Below are positions 8,101 to 12,500 of a stretch of DNA of 12,500 nt, piece after piece. The stretch lies in NCBI GenBank assembly GCA_905221605.1, contig CAJNDS010000437.1, positions 1 to 12,500 on the forward strand, read 5' to 3'. The stretch's first letter is position 1. Each line of letters opens with the position of its first letter. Source of the DNA: Symbiodinium natans. Taxonomy: Eukaryota > Sar > Dinophyceae > Suessiales > Symbiodiniaceae. The notes below the pieces were generated by a model. It ran no database searches and was not told where the DNA came from. It saw only the letters and a list, made by a program, of their open reading frames with translations. The position numbers were made by a program, and so were the translations under genes.

Positions 8101-11100
8101 AACCCTAAACCCTAAACCCTAAACCCTAACCCTAAACCCTAAACCCTAAACCCTAAACCCTAAACCCTAACCCCAAACCCCAAACCCTAAACCCTACTAC
8201 CCCCCCCCCCCCAAACCTAAACCCTGACCCCTGCGAACCCTAAACCCTAAACTACCACTCATGACGCCCCTCTCCTTACAAGGCGGGGGGCCGATGGCCC
8301 AGAGCTGCGGTCGCAACACATCCGACCCGTCCGTCGGACCTGTGCGGAGCTCGAAAGCCCAAACCCTCCAGGATTTGGGGTTTAGGGTTTAGGGTTTTGG
8401 GTTTTGGGTTTAGGGTTTAGGTTTTTAGGGTTTTAGGGTTTTAGGGTTTGGGGTTTAGAGCTTAGGGTTTATTTAGGGTTTAGGGCAGAATTCTAACAGC
8501 CTGAAGCCACAGGTCGTGCCCGACACAGTGCGGTGCTGCCATTTTCTAAGCACTACAAACTGCAAACCCTCAAAAACCTTTAAAACCAAAGCCCCTGAAC
8601 CATGAACCCCCTAAGCCCTTGAAGCCCAAAACCATTAGCCCTGGCACCATTCCAACCCTAAACCCCAAACCCTAAACCCTAAACCCCAAACCCCAAACCC
8701 TTAACCCTTACTTGATCATGCTCTTGCGGCCCCCAGCGGCCCATCACCTCGCCGTAGAGCTGCGAGCCTGGGATGGCGGGGCTTAGGGTTTAGGTGTAGC
8801 GTGGAAGGGTGGGAGCGTGGGAGGCTGGGAGGGTGGGAGGGTGTGGGAGGGTGCGGGAGGGTGGAAGAACCTACCAGTACAGTACGTGCTTCTTTCCGGC
8901 GCCCTGCACATTGTGGCCGAAAGAACCCAAAACGAAAGCTTTGCAGCCCTCACGCGACTGAGGGTCCCAAGCAAGACAAGGGACCGTTTTGCTCAGCGTC
9001 TTAGGGCCTGCGTGAGGACTGAACCACTTTAAGACAGCACAAGGGAATCACCGGAGAAACCAAAAAACCCAAGGTCCTGAAGCACCACTGAGGCCCAGTC
9101 GTCGAACGGTCAGCTGATCGGGAACGCTCTCGTCATCTACGCTGTCGAAGCCCGTGATGACCTGCGAGGAAGAAGGTGCTACTGTTGGATAGGGTCTCGG
9201 GGACTTGGGGACGTGGGGGTGGGTTTAGGGTTTAGGGTTTAGGTTCGTTTAGGGTTTAGGGTTTAGGGTTTATGTCATGCCTCTGCTCGCAATCGAACCA
9301 GGAAGAGAGCGACACAAGCCAGGAATGCAAGTGAAAGATACTTGGTCCAGTCTCTAAATGAAGCTCACTTTTTGAGGTGCCGTAAATGGAAAGCTCCATG
9401 TTAGAGTCGAAATCCCCAGAGATCCTAGGGACCGAATTTTCAAGAAAGCAGCCCAGTGGTGCGCTGCAGAAACTGCGGAACTGCCCTTTCAAATTTAGTC
9501 GTGAGTTCCGGCTGCGGGGGATCCCCAGATGATCAAGAATCATCCGCGCACGCGAACCCATACCCGAAACCCTGAAAAAGCCAAACCTTGAATGTTGTCC
9601 GACGGTTGCAGCCGAACTGCCGGCAACACCTCCGCTAAGTCTGGGTGGGTCGCCTGAGCGTGGGTTGAGAAAATGAGAAGAGGGGAAGGGGAGAAGCGGA
9701 AGGGAGGGCGGGGGGGCGGCGGGGGCAGAGGTGATCCAGAATTATCAGAATTTGTTCGGGGTTGAGGCCAGGGTTTGGGGTTAAGGGCTTAGGGGGAGGA
9801 ATCCTCGTGAGTTGCGATTGACATCAACAGGAATGACAGGTTGAGGTCTTGTACGAAAATGGAGGACCCCAATATGAACCTCTACATAGTAGGGTTCCCT
9901 TACTTGGTACCCCCACAAGGTACCCCTCATTTCGTAAACCCCCATAAGGACAACACAAAAGAGGGCCCATGATCCAAGTAGGGTTTAGGTTTCGGGTAGA
10001 TCAGCTTCATCTGTAAGTTCCCCTTTTTGGCTTCAGGGCATACAGAAAAAAGCCTCACCCTAAGCCCTATGTCCCACGAACCTCTCCAAGTATGAATGCC
10101 GCACGGGAGCTGGGTCCAGCGCTACCTCGCAATGCGCAGCTAAGGCTTCGCGGAGGAATGTCGGGGGAAAGGGGGCTTATGAAAGGAGAAAAAAGCTACT
10201 TTGCACTCCCAAAACCCAAAACCCTAAGCCCCAAACCCCTAGAGGCTGGGCCGTCTAAAGTCTGGAGCATTCTGCCTTGAGCCCTCCCACAGCCTGTCCC
10301 CGCACAGCCCTGCATCTTGGCGTTTGAGGTTTGAGGTTTCGGGTTTCGGGTGCAGATGGTCTCTCCTCTTGCAACCCTAAACCCTGAGAACCACAAAAGG
10401 ACCTCCTTAGACCCAACACGGGTGAGTTGCTAAGGCTTGCTTCCGGGCTGGGGGCCCTGAGATCTCAATTGTTGTGGGCTTTAAGGTTTGGGGTTTTCGG
10501 GCTTCGGGATTCAAGGTTTCAGCGATTTAGGTCGTCTGCAAATCAGACCCTCAGGATCCGAGTTTAATGTGGACCATCTTACTATGTTTTAGGATTTCGA
10601 GTTTAGGGGTTGGGCTGTTTAGGGTTTAGGGCTTTGTTTAGGGTTTGGGGCTTTGGGCTTCGGGCTCGGGATCTGCGAAAACATTCGGTTCTGCGTTCTG
10701 GGGGTCTTTGGGCATAGGCAGCAAGAGACACCTTCCAACTGAACCTTACACCCGTAACCCCAAATCCTAACTCCCGAACCCCAAACCCCTAAGCCCTGAA
10801 CCCGAAACCCTAAACCCTAAACCCTAAACCCTAGATCAACCCTCAGATTGGCCCACCTCGAACAAAGGCTGGAAGATGTTGTTCAAGAGCTCCTGAAGAC
10901 TTGGTGGTAAGGGAACTAGGCTCTCCAACATGCAAAACATGGGGCCCCTAACAGGGTTTGGGGTCAAGGGCTGAGGTCTTAGGGAGTAGGGCTTAGGGTC
11001 TAGGGCTGAGGTCTCAGGGTTCAGGGTTTAGGGCTGAGGGCTGAGGGTTTCGGATCCCTATCATGAACTGACAAGGGCTTAAGTAGGTCTGGAGACGGCT

Positions 11101-12432
11101 CGGGGTCTCAGGGTTTGGGGTTTAGGGCTTAGGGCTTAGGGTTTAGGGTTTAGGGTTTTGGGTTTAGGGTTGAGTGTTGAGGGTTTAGGAACCTACACCC
11201 GGAAAGCCCTGCAGCCTCCAACCGCCCTTGCCCCCCTCCCCCCCCCCCACACCTGGGAAAAATAAACGAAAACAAAACAAAAAGGTACACTCCTATAGAT
11301 CTGATGTATCTATATAGAAAACACACATATGCGACATATACACATACATATATACATACCAAAAGATTCATAGCAATATTTACCAGAACCATACGAAAGA
11401 AGGGTATCGGGATAGTATCCCAAAGTTCCGAAGATTCTACGTACTCGCAGGCCTCGAAGTTCTGCACAAGGCCCTGCTTGCAGAATGCCTGAGTCTCTCT
11501 GGAATGGCGAGGGTGAGGGCCTCAATGCCTGGGCCTCAAGTCTACAACCCAACTCCAGGGTTTAGGGTCTAGGGTCTAGGGTCTGGGGTTTAGGGTTTAG
11601 GGTTTAGGGTTTAGGGTTTAGGGTTTAGGGTTTAGGGTTTAGGGTTTAGGGTTTAGGGTTTAGGGTTTAGGGTTTAGGGTTTAGGGTTTAGGGTTTAGGG
11701 TTTAGGGTTTCGGTGCTACTGCAGGCCCTTGCAATGCAGCGGCCGAGCACGGAGGATCGCTCCCTGGACCCCATGCTTTGCCAGGCCACACCAAAGACGC
11801 GTGGGATCTGGATCATCCACAGGTTCCTGCTGCACTAGCCCGCCAGCGTTTGCACTCCCTATAGAGAATCCCGAAGCCCGATTCTCTAAACCCTAAACCC
11901 TAAACCCTAAACCCGAAACCCTAAACCCCAAACCCCAAACCCTGGGGCTAGGGAAATGGAAGCTGGGGGTTGCCCGACATTAGTGGTTGGGTGTCCATGT
12001 TAGGGGCCCCTTCTTATCGAAAACCCGAAGCCCGGAACCCTAAACCCTCAGCCCTGAACCCCAAACCCCAAACCCTAAACCCCAAACCCCAAAAACTAAA
12101 CCTCAAACCCTAAACCCTAGACCCTAAACCCTAAACCCTAAACCCAGCAACTCCCCATCCCCCCGCAAAACGGGCGGGCTTGGGCCTCTCCGTGGCCGGA
12201 GGCCTCCAAAGGCCGCGGGGCTGCTAGAGCTCTGAGGTGTCTAGGGTTTAGGGTTTGGGGGTTTAAGGTTAGGGCTTAGGGTTTGAGGTTTGAGGTTTGA
12301 GGTTAGGGTTGGGGTTTCGCCATGGGTTCAGGAATTCGGCTTCAGGTCTGGGGTTTAGGGCGTTATTCAAGCAACATCCGTCGGCCTGTGCAAGGAGTGT
12401 CGCTTCAGCCAACTCGCCAATGCGTCCCACTC
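5150..12432 (-). CDS. AMPD: AMP deaminase, 13 exons visible, N-terminus outside window, C-terminal exons not found
   Basis: AMP deaminase converts AMP to IMP plus ammonia in the purine nucleotide cycle. Thirteen exons join in one frame (177 codons) and follow the family's order: EWDALASW, NLWMIQIPR, GLVQNFE, ELLNNIFQPLFE, ATHPDLAEVL, GFDSVDDE, ENPPYSYYSYY, FTYRPHAGE, HHLATTFLLADG, INHGVNL, HSPVLQL. The His and Glu of RPHAGE and the His of NHG are active-site residues in the family. The N-terminal HxH metal site and the SIYG segment should lie right of the window. The region after LQL, about 100 or more residues including the SLSTDDP metal-binding Asp pair, was not found between 5150 and the AMT start. 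The gene is therefore either truncated, misassembled here, or has very diverged last exons. Identity is secure; functionality is not. Confidence 0.93.
5196..5713. other. AMPD intron (518 bp) with MITE-like element and TTTAGGG array
   Basis: Contains an inverted-repeat element at 5370-5513 and a TTTAGGG array with TTCTGGG and ATGTTTAGGG variants at about 5545-5692. GC-AG intron; no exon recognised inside. Confidence 0.78.
5370..5513. mobile_element. MITE-like element with 13-bp imperfect terminal inverted repeats
   Basis: GGTAGTTACATGG at 5370-5382 matches the reverse complement of 5501-5513 (GGTAGTTTCATGG) in 12 of 13 positions. Both arms then continue with GGTCCC and GGGCCC blocks in different order. 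There is no coding capacity and no clear target-site duplication. It may be non-autonomous or simply a palindromic intron core. Confidence 0.5.
5714..5759 (-). CDS. AMPD: AMPD exon (GEVHHLATTFLLAD)
   Basis: Encodes AGEVHHLATTFLLAD plus one base. With the preceding exon it gives RPHAGEAGEVHHLA, close to plant AMPD RPHAGEAGDIDHLA. The acceptor is CAG|GCT and the donor ATG|GCG. Confidence 0.94.
5760..6341. other. AMPD intron (582 bp) with degenerate and perfect telomere-like arrays
   Basis: GC-AG intron. Degenerate TTTAGGG-type units occupy 5938-6025, and CCCTAAA with CCCTAGA variants occupies 6157-6315, so the two arrays are inverted relative to each other. Ordinary sequence at 5830-5935 and 6026-6150 holds nothing I recognise. 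Confidence 0.78.
6342..6408 (-). CDS. AMPD: AMPD exon (FTYRPHAGE, active site)
   Basis: Encodes WNHLCKLLGRPWHFTYRPHA followed by GE. RPHAGE carries a metal-binding His and a catalytic Glu of the AMP/adenosine deaminase superfamily. The acceptor is GAG|GTG and the donor GAG|GCT. Confidence 0.93.
6409..7616. other. AMPD longest intron (1,208 bp) with unidentified coding-like islands
   Basis: Contains G14 (6565-6578) and C15 (6707-6721) runs, a hairpin (6741-6771), a short CCCTAAA tract (7078-7109) and protein-like minus-strand frames at about 6955-7080 and 7110-7430. None of the frames belongs to AMPD. Flanking AMPD exons join in frame across this intron (GC-AG). Confidence 0.75.
6741..6771. 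repeat. 11-bp perfect hairpin
   Basis: ACCCACAGGAA (6741-6751) pairs with TTCCTGTGGGT (6761-6771) around a 9-base loop, inside the long AMPD intron. Confidence 0.85.
7617..7671 (-). CDS. AMPD: AMPD exon (ENPPYSYYSYYIFTNI)
   Basis: Encodes ENPPYSYYSYYIFTNIC plus two bases; NPPYSYY.YY is an AMPD hallmark. The acceptor is CAG|GCG and the donor CAG|GCG. Confidence 0.95.
7672..8291. other. AMPD intron (620 bp) with CCCTAAA arrays
   Basis: Heptamer tracts lie at about 7705-7765, 7905-7970 and 8083-8245 with CCCCAAA and CCGTAAA variants, plus C-runs at about 7881-7903 and 8199-8212. The ordinary sequence between shows nothing recognisable. GC-AG ends. Confidence 0.8.
8292..8339 (-). CDS. AMPD: AMPD exon (DVLRPQLWAI)
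   Basis: Encodes PTDGSDVLRPQLWAI plus one base, the loop whose Trp precedes NPPYSYY in AMPDs (P..W….NP). The acceptor is CAG|GTC and the donor TCG|GCC. The split Gly codon is completed by the next exon. Confidence 0.78.
8340..8740. other. AMPD intron (401 bp), inverted telomere-like arrays
   Basis: TTTAGGG and TTTTAGGG units lie at 8377-8483 and CCCTAAA/CCCCAAA units at 8655-8712, in opposite orientations. The middle (8484-8654) holds an open stretch that can be phased as an extra exon but lacks an AG|G acceptor, so I leave it out. GC-AG ends. Confidence 0.75.
8741..8767 (-). CDS. AMPD: AMPD 27-bp microexon (SQLYGEVM), tentative
   Basis: Encodes SQLYGEVM, in the poorly conserved loop between SVDDES and NPPYSYY. 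The acceptor is CAG|GCT and the donor TGG|GCC. Both joins keep frame and make the loop 26 residues, close to the roughly 24 of human AMPD. There is no motif of its own, so support is phase and splice sites only. Confidence 0.6.
8768..9127. other. AMPD intron (360 bp) with GTGGGAGG minisatellite
   Basis: Positions 8805-8866 are a degenerate G-rich repeat (GTGGGAGG/GTGGGAGCG). The rest is ordinary sequence. This is one of the few introns without a clear heptamer array. GC-AG ends. Confidence 0.7.
9128..9161 (-). CDS. AMPD: AMPD exon (VITGFDSVDDE)
   Basis: Encodes VITGFDSVDDE plus one base. GFDSVDDES is among the most recognisable AMPD motifs. The acceptor is CAG|GTC. The donor is placed at AGA|GCG because it joins in frame to the next exon with near-normal spacing to NPPYSYY; the frame also stays open into VPDQ. 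Confidence 0.93.
9162..9617. other. AMPD intron (456 bp) with TTTAGGG array and a ~300-bp open frame
   Basis: TTTAGGG lies at 9220-9272. Positions 9273-9561 are non-repetitive, open on the minus strand for about 100 codons and lower in GC than the exons. I do not recognise the product. The intron is GT-AG. Confidence 0.7.
9618..9653 (-). CDS. AMPD: AMPD exon (ATHPDLAEVLPA)
   Basis: Encodes ATHPDLAEVLPA, the AMPD HP.L..FL stretch just before GFDSVDDES. The acceptor is CAG|GCG and the donor a GT site, GCA|GTTCGG. Confidence 0.85.
9654..10110. other. AMPD intron (457 bp), weak repeats, short inverted repeat
   Basis: A G-rich purine tract lies at 9670-9730 and scattered TTTAGGG-like units near 9770-9795 and 9980. 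An inverted pair is formed by CCCTTACTTGG (9897-9907) and CCAAGTAGGG (9974-9983), with GGTACCCC duplicated between. GC-AG ends. Confidence 0.65.
10111..10125 (-). CDS. AMPD: AMPD 15-bp microexon (VALDP)
   Basis: Encodes only VALDP, between PLFE and ATHPDL. The result PLFEVALDPATHPDL matches the family's PLFE.T.DP..HP.L. The acceptor is GAG|GTA and the donor CCA|GCT. A GT donor six bases later would add two residues. Support comes from the alignment and phase on both sides. Confidence 0.65.
10126..10856. other. AMPD intron (731 bp), degenerate repeats
   Basis: Scattered TTTGAGG, TTTCGGG and TTTAGGG-like units occupy about 10320-10350 and 10565-10675, and CCCTAAA lies at 10797-10834. No AMPD segment is missing between the flanking exons, so nothing coding is expected, and none is seen. 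GT-AG ends. Confidence 0.7.
10857..10892 (-). CDS. AMPD: AMPD exon (LLNNIFQPLFE)
   Basis: Encodes ELLNNIFQPLFE, the AMPD NIF.PLFE motif. The acceptor is CAG|GAG and the donor a GT site, GAG|GTGGG. The following exon starts GAG|GTA, so GAGGT occurs at both intron ends. Confidence 0.92.
10893..11452. other. AMPD intron (560 bp) with TTTAGGG array and AT-rich insert
   Basis: Degenerate and standard TTTAGGG-type units lie at about 10967-11050 and 11108-11188. A C-rich run at 11230-11250 is followed by an AT-rich stretch at about 11257-11400, unlike anything else in the window. GC-AG ends. Confidence 0.75.
11453..11488 (-). CDS. AMPD: AMPD exon (FCKQGLVQNFE)
   Basis: Encodes AFCKQGLVQNFE, corresponding to the G.V..F(Q/E) stretch before the N-I-F-PLFE motif. 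The acceptor is CAG|GCA and the donor GAG|GCC. It is 36 bp and phase 0 at both ends. Confidence 0.85.
11559..11710 (+). repeat. TTTAGGG array in AMPD intron 11489-11786
   Basis: About 20 nearly perfect TTTAGGG units, with two or three TCTAGGG units at the left end. This is one of the longest uninterrupted standard arrays in the window and lies between two confidently identified AMPD exons. Confidence 0.95.
11787..11826 (-). CDS. AMPD: AMPD exon (NLWMIQIPRVF)
   Basis: Encodes NLWMIQIPRVFGV. W.IQ.PR.(Y/F) is a strong AMPD signature. The acceptor is CAG|GAA. The donor is placed at GTG|GCC. The join gives one residue more than plant AMPD, so the 3' boundary is less sure. Confidence 0.88.
11827..12385. 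other. AMPD intron (559 bp) with arrays in both orientations
   Basis: CCCTAAA lies at 11884-11941 and 12036-12145 (with CCCCAAA units) and TTTAGGG/TTTGAGG at 12239-12310. Unique sequence at 11942-12035 carries a GGGGCCCC motif, and 12146-12238 is GC-rich with short inverted repeats. GC-AG ends. Confidence 0.8.
12386..12432 (-). CDS. AMPD: AMPD exon (EWDALASWLKRH), first visible
   Basis: Encodes EWDALASWLKRHSLH plus two bases, matching AMPD's EW..LASW segment that follows SIYG. I placed the acceptor at GAG|GAG to fit the AG|G rule. The frame stays open upstream (ELRE), so a slightly longer exon is possible. The donor is CAG|GCC. Confidence 0.88.
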
Positions 12433-12500
12433 CTCTCGAAGTTCACTGTTGGGCTGGTGGCTTAAAGTGGTTGCATTTAGATTTTGGGCTTCCGGTGGCT

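Noticed and set aside
8501-8560. Extra AMPD exon between SQLYGEVM and DVLRPQLWAI
   Set aside because: No acceptor followed by G gives a compatible phase, and no AMPD motif is missing here.
8880-8913. Extra AMPD exon APERSTYCT
   Set aside because: It can be phased, with a GTAGGT donor, but would lengthen the SVDDES to NPPYSYY loop to about 40 residues. The direct join from SVDDE to SQLYGEVM gives near-normal length.
9256-9561. AMPD SIYG exon
   Set aside because: MELSIYG resembles the motif, but it lies between the HPDL and GFDSVDDE exons, which is out of order, and the EW..LASW continuation sits correctly at 12386-12432.
11150-11552. Membrane-protein-like open frames
   Set aside because: Hydrophobic residues come from the AT-rich insert; the frames run through a heptamer array and overlap a confident AMPD exon in another frame.
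1-12500. CRISPR array, tRNA, rRNA, bacterial promoters or terminators
   Set aside because: Repeats are tandem 7-mers without unique spacers; I recognised no tRNA or rRNA sequence, and the gene structure is eukaryotic.

Overview
The window looks like nuclear DNA of a dinoflagellate (genus not determinable). It contains two split genes, both on the minus strand, whose small exons are scattered among introns largely made of the heptamer TTTAGGG/CCCTAAA, the plant/dinoflagellate-type telomere repeat. Three things point to a dinoflagellate: co-directional genes, introns that mostly begin with GC (one with GA, a few with GT), and acceptors that are always AG followed by G. No bacterial, plastid or mitochondrial features are seen.

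Reading the minus strand from right to left, positions 12432-5150 hold 13 exons of an AMP deaminase (AMPD). They run from the EWDALASW segment through WMIQIPR, NIFQPLFE, ATHPDL, GFDSVDDE, NPPYSYY, RPHAGE and INHGVNL to HSPVLQL. The N-terminal part lies beyond the right edge. The usual C-terminal part, with the metal-binding SLSTDDP motif, was not found before the next gene starts. Positions 4727-573 hold the first 11 exons of an ammonium transporter (AMT/AmtB family). They give 264 in-frame codons from the start Met to the GAVAGL motif, and the rest lies beyond the left edge. About 390 bp separate the two genes. AMPD releases ammonia from AMP and AMT conducts ammonium, so they are functionally related neighbours, although adjacency may be chance.

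Across the 22 introns with both ends visible I count 17 GC-AG, 4 GT-AG and 1 GA-AG, and all 22 acceptors are AG|G. Joining at these sites keeps both frames open, which is the main support for the models. Nearly every intron holds telomere-like arrays in one or both orientations. Some are locally converted to variants (TTCTGGG, TTGAGGG, TTTCGGG). The introns also contain hairpins, a MITE-like inverted-repeat element, a recurring GGGCCCC-centred motif, an AT-rich insert and two coding-like islands that I cannot identify.
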